Shown here: positions 26,120-34,762 of the stretch, in pieces | Numbering within the stretch: the first letter of the stretch is position 1 | Layout: every line of letters begins with the position of its first letter | DNA from: Cupriavidus basilensis | GTDB taxonomy: Bacteria; Pseudomonadota; Gammaproteobacteria; Burkholderiales; Burkholderiaceae | Length of the DNA: 64,000 nucleotides | NCBI RefSeq assembly: GCF_000876015.1 | Contig: NZ_BBQM01000032.1 | Location: 1-64,000, forward strand | Direction: 5' to 3' | The notes under the pieces: model-generated | Database searches by the model: none | Seen by the model: only the letters and a program-made list of their open reading frames with translations | Told to the model about the DNA's origin: nothing | Program-made: the position numbers and the translations under genes

Positions 26120-26832
26120 AGCAGGCCGCGCAGTTGGGAGCGCAGGCGCGTGATGGCCTGGCTGCGGATCTGGCACACACGCGATTCGGTGACGTCGAGC
26201 ACGGCGCCGATCTCGCGCAGGTTGAGCTCCTGGTCGTAGCACAGCGACAGCACCAGCTTCTCGCGCTCGGGCAGGCGCTCGATGGCGCGGATCAGCGCTT
26301 CGCGCATGCCGCTTTCCATCAGCACGGTGAGCGGGTTGCCGTCGTCGCTGACGCTCAGGTGGCGGTCCAGGAAATCTTCCTCGCCGGAGCGCTCGAAGTC
26401 TTCATAGTGCAGCAACTGGCAGCCGTAGACCTCGTTGAGCAGGGTCTGGTATTCCTCCAGCGGCAGCTCCAGCTCCTGCGCCACCTCGGAGTCCAGCGGC
26501 GTGCGGCCGAGCGTCTGCTCGAGGCCGCGCACGGTACGCTCGATGCGCCGCGTGAACTGGCGCAGGCTGCGCGACTGCCAGTCGTTGGCGCGCACCTCGT
26601 CGAGCATGGCGCCGCGGATGCGCTGGCTGGCGTAGGTCTCGAAGCGCGCGCCGTGGGTATCTTCGTAGCGCTTGGCGGCATCGAGCAGGCCGATCATGCC
26701 GGCCTGGATCAGGTCGTCGAGCTGGACGCTGGCGGGCAGCTTGGCGGCGAGTTGCAAGGCGATGCGACGCACCAGCGACGCATGCGCGGTCACCGTATCC
26801 GTCTGTTCGAGCTTTCCCTGAATCGTGTACAT
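26116..26832 (-). CDS. fliA: flagellar sigma factor FliA (sigma-28)
   Basis: A 238-residue sigma-70-family protein of standard FliA size. Region 2 is at about residues 17-90 (DDLIQAGMIGLLDAAKRYE, then FETYASQRIRGAMLDEVR), region 3 at about 95-150, and region 4 at about 185-235 with the helix-turn-helix NLREIGAVLDVTESRVCQI. It directs RNA polymerase to late flagellar and chemotaxis promoters and is normally held by FlgM, not encoded here. It is the penultimate gene of the long minus-strand unit, with flhE overlapping its stop. Confidence 0.96.
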   Translation of the reverse strand: MYTIQGKLEQTDTVTAHASLVRRIALQLAAKLPASVQLDDLIQAGMIGLLDAAKRYEDTHGARFETYASQRIRGAMLDEVRANDWQSRSLRQFTRRIERTVRGLEQTLGRTPLDSEVAQELELPLEEYQTLLNEVYGCQLLHYEDFERSGEEDFLDRHLSVSDDGNPLTVLMESGMREALIRAIERLPEREKLVLSLCYDQELNLREIGAVLDVTESRVCQIRSQAITRLRSQLRGLL

Positions 26833-26875
26833 GGTGGAATTCTCGTGAGTCCTAGCTTGCTTGCAGGCCCGGCGT

Positions 26876-27703
26876 TCAGGCCAGGGCCGTGGCCGGCGGC
26901 GCCAGGGGCGTGGCCGGAGGGGTTGAACGGTTTTCCGCCGCCGCGGGCAACGGCCAGGCGGCGACGCCGGTGGCCAGGCGGCGCAGGGCGGCCGTGGCCG
27001 GCGCGGCCGCGAAGGCTTCGACCACGCAGCGGCCCAGCGCCGCGCTGCGCGCGACCAGCGGGTCGAGCGGCAGGCTGCCCGCCGCGCGCGCGTCCACGCC
27101 GAGGTACTGGCTGGCGGTGCGCGCCAGGTTGCCGAGCACCGCGGTGGCGGCCGCGTCGCTGGGCGCGGCGTTGACCACCAGGTGGAAGCGGCGGCAGGCG
27201 TAGAGATGGTTGAGCTGCTTGATGCAGGCGTAGGCGGCCTTGATCGAGGCCGGCTCCGCGCGCAGCACCACGATCAGGTTGTGGGCCGCGGCGGCCATCG
27301 GCGACAGCGCGCCATCGGCGTCGCCGCGCGCATCGCTGAGCACGGTGCGGTAGCCGTTGAGCAGTTGCAGGTCGCCGCCGGCCTGGGCGCTGGCGGGCAG
27401 CACGCCGATGGCGCCGGCGGGACGCTGGCCGAGCGCGGCCTCGAGCGTGGCGGCGCCGCCCAGCACGGCGTCCAGCGTGGCGGCGGGCGCCGCCCCGGAC
27501 AGCCGCGTGGCGCGCGCGCCGGCGCGGTCTTCGTCGATCAGCAGCACGCGCTCGCCCTGCATGGCGAGCGCGTTGGCCAGGCCGAGCGCGACCGTGGTGG
27601 CGCCGGCGCCGGCGTCGCTCGCCACCACCGCGATGCGGCGCGTGACGCGCGGCGCCAGCATGCGCCGCAGGCTTTCGGCCTGGTCGAGGGCGAGAGAATT
27701 CAC
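26876..27703 (-). CDS. flhG: flagellar number regulator FlhG (FleN/YlxH), ParA/MinD-like
   Basis: A 275-residue MinD-like ATPase. The deviant Walker A appears near residues 29-37 as SDAGAGATT, followed by LLIDEDRAGARA near residue 54. Typical FlhG has a Lys in the A loop (GKGGVGK); here the expected Lys positions read Ala-Gly and Ala, which deserves attention. FlhG restrains FlhF and the master regulators to limit flagella number. It starts three bases after flhF ends. The last 30 residues are Pro/Ala-rich and probably disordered. Confidence 0.85.
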   Translation of the reverse strand: MNSLALDQAESLRRMLAPRVTRRIAVVASDAGAGATTVALGLANALAMQGERVLLIDEDRAGARATRLSGAAPAATLDAVLGGAATLEAALGQRPAGAIGVLPASAQAGGDLQLLNGYRTVLSDARGDADGALSPMAAAAHNLIVVLRAEPASIKAAYACIKQLNHLYACRRFHLVVNAAPSDAAATAVLGNLARTASQYLGVDARAAGSLPLDPLVARSAALGRCVVEAFAAAPATAALRRLATGVAAWPLPAAAENRSTPPATPLAPPATALA

Positions 27704-27706
27704 GTC

Positions 27707-30190
27707 CTACTCCCCCTGCACCTGCGCCAGTGCCTTGAACATGCGGCTGCTGTCGGTAAAGGCGTCCGCCTCCGTGGCGGAAGCGACGGTGGAAATGGCG
27801 GTGGAAGCGGCGGTGGAGACAGTGGCAGAAACAGCGGCTGAAACAGCGGGCGCCGCATCGCGGACGGCGGCGCGGCCGTTGCGCGCGGGGTAGTTCTCCA
27901 GCACGTCCAGCAGCGCCAGCAGGCGGCCCATGCCTTCGACCAGCACCGCGGCGTTCGGGGTCTGGCGCGCCGGCGCGCGCGCCGACAGGCGCGCGAGGAA
28001 GGCGGCGGCCTCGGTGTCGCCGGCCTGCTCCAGGCGCAGCGAGGCGATGGCCATCTGCAGGGCCAGCAGGCGCGCGCAGGCCTGGCCCTCGGCCTGGGCG
28101 GCATCGCCGGCGCCGTCCTGGCGCTCGCCCTGGCTCAGGTGGTCGAGCGCATGGCCGAGCGTGCGCAGCTGCGCCTCGCCGTCTTCGGCCCAGCGCGCCC
28201 AGCGCGCCAGCTGCGCGCCCTCGCCGAGCAGCGCGGGATCGCACAGCAGGTACTGCACGGCCAGGGTCTGGCCGTTGTCGAGATCGACCACGCGCGAGAC
28301 CAGCAGGCCGGCTTCGATGCCGCCCTCGGCGCCGCGCGCGCCGCGCGCCTGGCTTTCCAGCACGCGCACCGGCGCCTGCGCGACCCACTGCGCGGCGGCG
28401 CGGCCGCGGTATTCCATTTCCTCGACGGCGTGGAAGGTCAGCGTGTCGGCCAGCGCGTCGACCTTCAGCGCGGCGCCGCCGCTGACCACGCGCGTGGTCC
28501 TGCGGGTGGCGGTGAGCCAGCGCTCGCCCGCGGTCTGCCAGCGCGCCAGCATGGCCGGCGCCGGCATGGCGTCGAGCACGTTGACAACGGTGCGCGTGGC
28601 GGCGATGGTGGCGGCCAGGTTGACCGCGTCGGTCTCCCAGCCGCCTTGCGTGGCCTGCAGCACCGGCGCGATACGCCCGCCGGGCGCCACGGCGGCGGCC
28701 AGCGGCAAGCCGTCGCGGTCGGCCAGCCACAGCGTGTGCAGCCACGGGCGCGCGGCGCGGCGGCCGGCCGCGGGCGCGGCCACCACGGCGCTCAGCGCGA
28801 GCACGAAGCGGTCGCACTGGCGCACCAGGTCGCGGCAGACGGACTCGCGCACGTGCTGCGCCATCAGCCGCGCCGAGGGCGCGCTGTCCGCGCGCTGCTG
28901 CCAGAGCGTGCGCACCAGGTCGAAACCGTAGTTGCCGCCGTCGAGCTGGTCGACGCAGTCGCTCACGGCGTTGGCGCTGTCGGTCAGCGAGCGCAGCATG
29001 CCGTCGGCGCCGGTGGCGGCGGCGCCTTCGCCGCGCGCGGGCAAGGCGCGGCGCGCGGCTTCGGCCTCGGCGAACACGGAGCCGCGGCGCGGGGTCTGGA
29101 AGGCGCGCTCGACCAGGGCGGTGCCGCTGGCCAGCTCCAGGTGCTCGGGCACGCGCTGGCCGGTGGAGGCGTAGTAGACCGGCAGGCGGTGGCGGATCAC
29201 CACGTCGAGCACCGAGCCCAGGTGCGTGGCTTCGTCGAGCTTGCTGACGATGCAGCCGTCGATGCCGCCGTCGGGCGAGGTGTCGTGGCGGTAGGCGTGC
29301 ACCACTTCGTTGAGCGTGTCGCCGTGGCTGGCGCCGTTGAGCAGCAGGATGCGCTGCACCGGGGCCTGCACGCCGCCCAGCATGGCGATCTGCTCGGACA
29401 GGCTGCGGTCGCGCTGGCTCATGCCGACGGTGTCGATGATGACCAGGTGCTTCTCGCTGAGCGCGGCCAGCGCGAAGCGCAGGTCGGAGGCGTCCTTGAC
29501 CGCGTGCACCGGCACGCCGAGGATGTCGCCGTAGATGCGCAGCTGCTCGTGCGCGCCGATACGGAAGGTGTCGGTGGTCAGCAGCGCGAGCCGTTCCGGG
29601 CCGTGCTTGAGCACGAAGCGCGCGGCCAGCTTGGCGGTGGTGGTGGTCTTGCCCACGCCGGTGGGGCCGACCAGCGCCAGCACGCCGCCCTGCGCGAACA
29701 GCGCGTCCTCGTCGCCGAGCACCGGCACCTTGCGCGCCAGCTCCTGGCGGATCCAGGTCATGGCGGCGGGCCGGTCGTGGCCGAGCGGCAGGTGGCCCAG
29801 CAGCGTGCGCGCGAGCTGGCCGGAGAAACCGGCCGTGACCAGCCAGTTGAACAGCGAGTCGCGCAGCGGGTCGCCGCCGGTGGCGGGCAGGCTGTGCGTG
29901 CCGACGGCCGCGGCCTGGCCGGCGAACTGGCGCTCCATCATGGCGCGCATGTTCTGCAGTTCGCCGCGCAGGTCGCCCAGCGCGCCGTCGACCGCCACGG
30001 TGGCCGGCGGCGGCGTGAAGACCGGGGCGTTGCTGGAAATCGCGCCGAGATCGGTGTCGCGCATGGCGACGATCTCCACGCCGCCCTCGACGGTGCGGTT
30101 GGACAGCACCACGGCGTCCGGGCCCATCGCCTCGCGCACCTGGCGCAGGGCCTCGCGGCCGTTGGCCGCAACGAATTTAGCTACGCTCAT
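27707..30190 (-). CDS. flhF: flagellar GTPase FlhF, unusually long
   Basis: An 827-residue protein. Residues 1-50 (MSVAKFVAANGREALRQVREAMGPDAVVLS) are the FlhF B-domain. The SRP-type N/G GTPase spans about 105-375, with P-loop GPTGVGKTTT near 175, TTDTFRIGAHEQL, DTVGMSQRDR (G3) and SKLDEA (G4), all intact. Family members usually end soon after; this one has about 450 further residues of unknown function, closing with an Ala/Ser/Thr/Val repeat near residues 780-805. FlhF recruits flagellar components to the pole. It lies between flhA (13-base gap) and flhG (three-base gap). Confidence 0.93.
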   Translation of the reverse strand: MSVAKFVAANGREALRQVREAMGPDAVVLSNRTVEGGVEIVAMRDTDLGAISSNAPVFTPPPATVAVDGALGDLRGELQNMRAMMERQFAGQAAAVGTHSLPATGGDPLRDSLFNWLVTAGFSGQLARTLLGHLPLGHDRPAAMTWIRQELARKVPVLGDEDALFAQGGVLALVGPTGVGKTTTTAKLAARFVLKHGPERLALLTTDTFRIGAHEQLRIYGDILGVPVHAVKDASDLRFALAALSEKHLVIIDTVGMSQRDRSLSEQIAMLGGVQAPVQRILLLNGASHGDTLNEVVHAYRHDTSPDGGIDGCIVSKLDEATHLGSVLDVVIRHRLPVYYASTGQRVPEHLELASGTALVERAFQTPRRGSVFAEAEAARRALPARGEGAAATGADGMLRSLTDSANAVSDCVDQLDGGNYGFDLVRTLWQQRADSAPSARLMAQHVRESVCRDLVRQCDRFVLALSAVVAAPAAGRRAARPWLHTLWLADRDGLPLAAAVAPGGRIAPVLQATQGGWETDAVNLAATIAATRTVVNVLDAMPAPAMLARWQTAGERWLTATRRTTRVVSGGAALKVDALADTLTFHAVEEMEYRGRAAAQWVAQAPVRVLESQARGARGAEGGIEAGLLVSRVVDLDNGQTLAVQYLLCDPALLGEGAQLARWARWAEDGEAQLRTLGHALDHLSQGERQDGAGDAAQAEGQACARLLALQMAIASLRLEQAGDTEAAAFLARLSARAPARQTPNAAVLVEGMGRLLALLDVLENYPARNGRAAVRDAAPAVSAAVSATVSTAASTAISTVASATEADAFTDSSRMFKALAQVQGE

Positions 30191-30203
30191 CTTGCGTCAT
30201 CCC

Positions 30204-32294
30204 TCACGCTGCGCCGCCGATCATGGCGGTGATCCTGATGTTTCGGTTGTCCGGCACCTCGGCATGCGAGAGCACCTTGAGCTGCGGCATGGTCCGGCGC
30301 AGGAAGCGTGCCAGCAGCGGGCGCAGCGGATGCGGCACCAGCAGCACGGGGTCCAGCCCCAGGTGTTCCTGGCGCGATACCGCGGCCTGCGTCTGCTGCA
30401 GCAGCGCGTCGGCCAGGCCCGGCTCGATGCCGCCGCCGTTGGTCAGCGCCTGCGACAGCACGCGCTCCAGCCCCGCGTCGAGGCCGATCACCTGCAGGTC
30501 CGCGCCGTTGGGGAACCACTGCTGGGTGATGGCGCGGCCCAGCGCCACGCGCACCAGCGCGGTGAGCTCGTTCGGGTCGCTGATCTTGGGCGCGTGCTCG
30601 GCCACCACGTCCAGCACGGTGCGCATGTCGCGGATCGGCACGCTTTCGTCGAGCAGGTTCTGCAGGATCTTCTGCAGCGCCGTGAGCGTGATGACCTTGG
30701 GCACCAGGTCCTCGGTGAGCTTGGGCGACTCCTTGGCGATGCGGTCCAGCAGCGCCTGCACTTCCTGGCGGCCGAGCAGCTCGGCCGCGTGCAGGTGGAT
30801 CAGGTGGTTGAGGTGGGTCGCCACCACCGTGCTGGCGTCCACCACGGTGTAGCCGTAGGTCTGCGCCTGCTCCTTGAGCGCGGCGTCGATCCACACCGCC
30901 GGCAGGCCGAAGGCCGGGTCCTGCGTGGGCGCGCCGGGCAGCGCGCCGGACACCTGGCCGGGGTTGATGGCCATCCACTGGCCCGGCGAGGCCTCGCCGC
31001 GGCCGATCTCCACGCCCTTGAGCGAGATGCGGTAGGCGTTGGGCTTGAGCTCGAGGTTGTCGCGGATGTGCACCACCGGCACCAGAAAGCCGATCTCCTG
31101 CGCCACCTTCTTGCGGATGCTCTTGATGCGGCCCAGCAGCTCGCCGTTCTGCGCGCGGTCCACCAGCGGGATCAGGCGGTAGCCCACTTCCATGCCGAGC
31201 GGGTCGACCAGCGAGACGTCGTCCCAGCTCGCCTCGGTCGATTCCGGCGCGGTGGCGGGCACGCGCTCCTCGCGCTTCTTGTCCTGCGCCGCCGCCACGT
31301 CGCGGCGCGACACGTAGCGGCCGAACCACACCAGCGCGCCGGCGAACAGCAGGAAGGCGAAATGCGGCATGCCGGGGATCAGGCCCATCATGCCGATGAT
31401 GCCGCCGGTCAGGTACATCACGCGCGGGTTGGAGAAAAGCTGGCCGGTGAGCTGCTGGCCCACGTCCTGCTCGTTGGCCACGCGCGAGACGATCACGCCC
31501 GCGGCGGTGGAGATCACCAGCGCGGGGATCTGCGCCACCAGGCCGTCGCCGATGGTCAGCAGCGTGTAGTTGCGCACCGCGGTGGAGAAGTCCAGGTCGT
31601 GCTGGAGCATGCCCACCACCATGCCGGCGCCGATGTTGATGAACATGATCAGCAGGCCGGCGATGGCGTCGCCGCGCACGAACTTGCTGGCGCCGTCCAT
31701 CGCGCCGTAGAAGTCCGATTCCTGCGCCACTTCGGCGCGGCGCTTCTTGGCGCCTTCTTCGTTGATGAGGCCGGCGTTGAGGTCGGCGTCGATCGCCATC
31801 TGCTTGCCCGGCATGGCGTCGAGCATGAAGCGCGCGCCGACTTCGGCGATGCGGCCCGCGCCCTTGGTGATGACCATGAAGTTGATCACCACCAGGATGG
31901 CGAACACCACGATGCCCACCGCGAAGTTGCCGCCCACCAGGAAGTGGCCGAAGGCCTCGATCACCTTGCCGGCGGCGTCCGGACCGGTGTGGCCCTCGAG
32001 CAGCACCACGCGCGTGGAGGCCACGTTGAGCGACAGGCGCAGCAGCGTGGAGAACAGCAGCACCGACGGGAAGGCGGCGAAGTCCAGCGCCTTCTGCGTG
32101 TACATGCCCACCAGCAGCACCATGATCGACAGCGCGATGTTGAACGTAAACAGCAGGTCCAGCACGAAGGGCGGCAGGGGCAGGATCATCATGCCCAGGA
32201 TCATGATGATCAGCAGCGGCCCTGCCAGGGCCTTCATCTGGCCGCCGCCGGCGCGCGCGCCGGGCAGGTTGAACAGCGAGGTCAGTGCGTTCAT
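30204..32294 (-). CDS. flhA: flagellar export gate protein FlhA
   Basis: A 696-residue protein of full FlhA length. About eight membrane helices occupy residues 25-330, including LPPFVLDLLFTFNIALS near 40 and the FHIPEP-family loop with FMLDAMPGKQMAIDADLNAGL near residue 160, which carries the conserved Asp residues for proton-coupled export. The cytoplasmic C-terminal domain (about 350-696) forms the nonameric ring that docks chaperone-substrate pairs. Its ATG overlaps the flhB stop (ATGA), so the two gate proteins are translationally coupled. Confidence 0.97.
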   Translation of the reverse strand: MNALTSLFNLPGARAGGGQMKALAGPLLIIMILGMMILPLPPFVLDLLFTFNIALSIMVLLVGMYTQKALDFAAFPSVLLFSTLLRLSLNVASTRVVLLEGHTGPDAAGKVIEAFGHFLVGGNFAVGIVVFAILVVINFMVITKGAGRIAEVGARFMLDAMPGKQMAIDADLNAGLINEEGAKKRRAEVAQESDFYGAMDGASKFVRGDAIAGLLIMFINIGAGMVVGMLQHDLDFSTAVRNYTLLTIGDGLVAQIPALVISTAAGVIVSRVANEQDVGQQLTGQLFSNPRVMYLTGGIIGMMGLIPGMPHFAFLLFAGALVWFGRYVSRRDVAAAQDKKREERVPATAPESTEASWDDVSLVDPLGMEVGYRLIPLVDRAQNGELLGRIKSIRKKVAQEIGFLVPVVHIRDNLELKPNAYRISLKGVEIGRGEASPGQWMAINPGQVSGALPGAPTQDPAFGLPAVWIDAALKEQAQTYGYTVVDASTVVATHLNHLIHLHAAELLGRQEVQALLDRIAKESPKLTEDLVPKVITLTALQKILQNLLDESVPIRDMRTVLDVVAEHAPKISDPNELTALVRVALGRAITQQWFPNGADLQVIGLDAGLERVLSQALTNGGGIEPGLADALLQQTQAAVSRQEHLGLDPVLLVPHPLRPLLARFLRRTMPQLKVLSHAEVPDNRNIRITAMIGGAA

Positions 32295-33433
32295 GCGTGG
32301 CTTTCCGGTACGGCGAGTTCGTCAGGCACCAGCAGGTCCGCGGGCGCCTGCGGGTGCGGGCCGTTGGTGTGGTGCCAGTGCTTCAGTTGATAGACCCAGG
32401 CCAGCACTTCGGCCACGGCGGTGTAGAGGCCGGACGGGATCTCGTGGCCCAGTTCGACGTGGCGGTGCAGCGCGCGCGCCAGCGGCGGCGCCGACAGCAG
32501 CGGCACGTTGTGCTCGGCGGCGATCTCGCGGATGCGCGCGGCCACTTCCTCGCTGCCCTTGGCGACCACGCGCGGCGCGCCCATGCGGCCTTCCTCGTAG
32601 CGCAGCGCCACGGCGAAGTGGGTCGGGTTGGTCACGACCACGTCGGCCTTGGGCACCTCGGACATCATGCGGCGGCGCGCCATCGCGCGCTGCTGCTGGC
32701 GGATGCGGTTCTTGATGTGGGGGTCGCCCTCGCTGTCCTTGTGCTCCTGCTTGACCTCTTCCTTGGTCATGCGCAGCTTCTTGAAGAAGGTCCAGTACTG
32801 CCAGGGCACGTCGAGCGCCGCCACCAGCACCAGCGAGGCGGCGATCAGGCCGCAGCAGTGGAGCACGAACTCCAGCATGTGCAGCAGCGCCTCGTGCAGC
32901 GGCGCGTTCATCAGCGCCACCGCCTCGCCCAGGCGGTGCCACAGCACCCAGGCCGCCACGCTGCCCACCAGCAGGGCCTTGGCGATGGCCTTGGCCAGCT
33001 CCACCAGCGATTGCGAGGAAAACAGGCGGCCCACGCCCTTGAGCGGGGACAGGCGGGAGAAATCGGGTGCGAGGGACTGGGTGGAGAACAGCCAGCCGCC
33101 CAGCAGCATGGGGCCGGCCAGCGCCGCCGCGCCGAACAGCAGCAGCAGCGGCAGGAAGGCCAGCAGGCCTTCCCAGACGTTCATGGCGAAGCGCGACATC
33201 ATGCGCGAGGTGTCGAACGCCGTGGCCGGCTCGAAGGCCAGGCTGGCTTGCATCACGGCGTTGAGCTTGCTGCCGAGCGTGCCGCCCAGCGCCCACAGGC
33301 CGGCCACGCCGCTCATCAGCATCATCAGGGTGGCCAGTTCGCGCGAGCGCACGACCTGCCCTTCCTCGCGCGCCTTTTCCAGGCGCCGGGGTGAGGCGGG
33401 TTCGGTTTTCTCGAGATCGCTTTCTTCGGACAT
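32291..33433 (-). CDS. flhB: flagellar export switch protein FlhB
   Basis: A 380-residue protein. ATG 33433 is chosen, with GGAGC upstream and the typical MSEESDLEKTEPASPRRLEKAREEG start. Four membrane helices fall at about residues 35-55, 85-110, 145-170 and 185-210. The autocleavage motif NPTH is present near residue 265 (VVVTNPTHFAVAL), after which the cytoplasmic tail switches specificity from rod/hook to filament export. It is the first of the flhBAFG-fliA group, about 190 bases downstream of cheZ. Confidence 0.97.
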   Translation of the reverse strand: MSEESDLEKTEPASPRRLEKAREEGQVVRSRELATLMMLMSGVAGLWALGGTLGSKLNAVMQASLAFEPATAFDTSRMMSRFAMNVWEGLLAFLPLLLLFGAAALAGPMLLGGWLFSTQSLAPDFSRLSPLKGVGRLFSSQSLVELAKAIAKALLVGSVAAWVLWHRLGEAVALMNAPLHEALLHMLEFVLHCCGLIAASLVLVAALDVPWQYWTFFKKLRMTKEEVKQEHKDSEGDPHIKNRIRQQQRAMARRRMMSEVPKADVVVTNPTHFAVALRYEEGRMGAPRVVAKGSEEVAARIREIAAEHNVPLLSAPPLARALHRHVELGHEIPSGLYTAVAEVLAWVYQLKHWHHTNGPHPQAPADLLVPDELAVPESHA

Positions 33434-33546
33434 GGCCGCTCCGTTACGAAGCGGCATGCTGGCCCTTCGTCAGCAACGATTATCGGAGCGCGAAGCGGCG
33501 GGCATTAGCGGGAATAGGGCGGGGATTCTGGCGCTGTTTGCGCGAT

Positions 33547-33571
33547 GGCGCCTCCCCCCGGGGGAGGCGCC
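33547..33571. other. perfect inverted repeat between cheZ and flhB
   Basis: Twelve-base arms GGCGCCTCCCCC and GGGGGAGGCGCC flank a single central base. Folded as RNA, a stem of about eight pairs with a GC loop would form. No T-run follows on either strand, so it is not a clear terminator. It sits 50 bases after the cheZ stop (minus strand) and may separate or pause transcription between the che and flh groups. On the minus strand, TAAT at 33504-33507 and TCCGATAA at 33480-33487, 16 bases apart, could form a weak sigma-28 promoter for flhB. Confidence 0.4.
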
Positions 33572-33620
33572 GCGGCGCACGCGGGCGCCGCGCGCGGCAC
33601 CGCGTGCGCCGGTGCGGGGC

Positions 33621-34265
33621 TCAGAAACCCAGGCTGGCGAGCAGGTCGTCCACCTGCGACTGGTCGGAAACCACGTCGTGCTTGCCTTCGGGGTTGATCT
33701 GCGGGCCGTTCATCAACGTGGCGGGGGTGTCCACCCGGCGGTCGGCCGGCACGTTGTCGATCAGCACCTGCAGCAGCTCCTGCTCCAGCGAGCGGATCAT
33801 GTCCATCATCTTCTTGATGACCTGGCCGGTCAGGTCCTGGAAGTCCTGGGCCATCATGATCTCCAGCAGGTGGCTGCCGGTGGCGCGCGCCTGCTGGGGC
33901 ACGTCGGTCAGGAAGGCGCGCGTGTCGAGCACCAGCTCGCGCGCGTCGGCCAGCTCGACCGGCTTGTCGAACCAGGCTTCCCAGCGCTTGTCCAGCGCCT
34001 CGGCCTGCTTTTCCATGCCGGACTGGAGCGGCTGCGCCAGTTCCACGGCATTGAGCGTGCGCTCGGCGGCCTGCTCGGTCATCGAGGCGATGTAGCTGAG
34101 ACGGTCGCGGGCGTCGGGGATGGCCTGCGCGGCACGCTCGATTTCCTTGTCGAGCCCCAATTCGCGCATATTGTCGCGCAGCATCCGTGTCAGGGCGCCA
34201 ATGCGCTGGAAAAGCTGCTCGGCAGATTCGTTGCTGAGAGTCGGAGTCGTCGACATATCGCTCAC
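33621..34265 (-). CDS. cheZ: chemotaxis phosphatase CheZ
   Basis: A 214-residue protein of normal CheZ length, mostly helical. The catalytic motif QDFQDLTGQVIKKMM near residue 140 supplies the acidic residue and Gln that dephosphorylate CheY-P. The extreme C-terminus (VDDLLASLGF) is the conserved CheY-binding helix. It begins one base after the cheY stop, so enzyme and substrate are co-translated. Confidence 0.96.
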   Translation of the reverse strand: MSDMSTTPTLSNESAEQLFQRIGALTRMLRDNMRELGLDKEIERAAQAIPDARDRLSYIASMTEQAAERTLNAVELAQPLQSGMEKQAEALDKRWEAWFDKPVELADARELVLDTRAFLTDVPQQARATGSHLLEIMMAQDFQDLTGQVIKKMMDMIRSLEQELLQVLIDNVPADRRVDTPATLMNGPQINPEGKHDVVSDQSQVDDLLASLGF

Positions 34266-34266
34266 C

Positions 34267-34662
34267 TTATGCCCCTTCCTTGGCCAGCTTTTCGAAGATC
34301 TTGGTGATCTTCTCGTCGAGCGTGGCGGCCGTGAAGGGCTTGACCACGTAGCCGTTGGCGCCGGCCTGCGCGGCGGCGATGATGTTTTCCTTCTTGGCCT
34401 CGGCCGTCACCATCAGCACCGGCAGCTTGGCCAGCGTGGCTTCGGCGCGGATCGCCTGCAGCATGCTCAGGCCGTCCATGTTCGGCATGTTCCAGTCGGA
34501 CACGACGAACTGGAAGCTGCCGTCCTTGACCTTCTCCAGGCCGGCGGCGCCGTCCTCGGCTTCCTCGACGTTGGAAAAGCCCAGCTCCTTGAGCAGGTTG
34601 CGGATGATGCGGCGCATGGTGGGGAAGTCATCGACCACCAGGATCTTCATGTTCTTGTCCAC
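34267..34662 (-). CDS. cheY: chemotaxis response regulator CheY
   Basis: A 131-residue single receiver domain. Phospho-acceptor Asp56 (VVSDWNMP), acidic pair Asp11/Asp12, Thr86 and Lys108 (VVKPF) are all present. The start is taken as GTG 34662, which gives the VDKNMKILVVDD N-terminus of the family; ATG 34650 is an in-frame alternative. CheY-P binds the flagellar switch. It lies between cheB and cheZ; the 100-base gap to cheB is the widest in this part of the che group. Confidence 0.96.
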   Translation of the reverse strand: MDKNMKILVVDDFPTMRRIIRNLLKELGFSNVEEAEDGAAGLEKVKDGSFQFVVSDWNMPNMDGLSMLQAIRAEATLAKLPVLMVTAEAKKENIIAAAQAGANGYVVKPFTAATLDEKITKIFEKLAKEGA

Positions 34663-34762
34663 TCTAACGGCTCCAATACAGTTGTGGAAAGTTGCTTCGG
34701 TTGTTTCAATACCTGCGCCAGCCGGGCCGCTTGCGCGCGGCCGGGCGGGCGCCAGTGCCCGG

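Noticed and set aside
26790..28817. A 675-codon minus-strand frame overlapping flhG and flhF
   Set aside because: It is an out-of-phase Arg/Ala/Pro-rich shadow; flhG and flhF in the other frames have intact GTPase and ATPase motifs.
28139..32390. Very long plus-strand open frames (697 and 951 codons) opposite flhF and flhA
   Set aside because: They are antisense to genes with clear family motifs, are His/Gln/Arg-rich as expected from reversed GC-rich codons, and show no domain.
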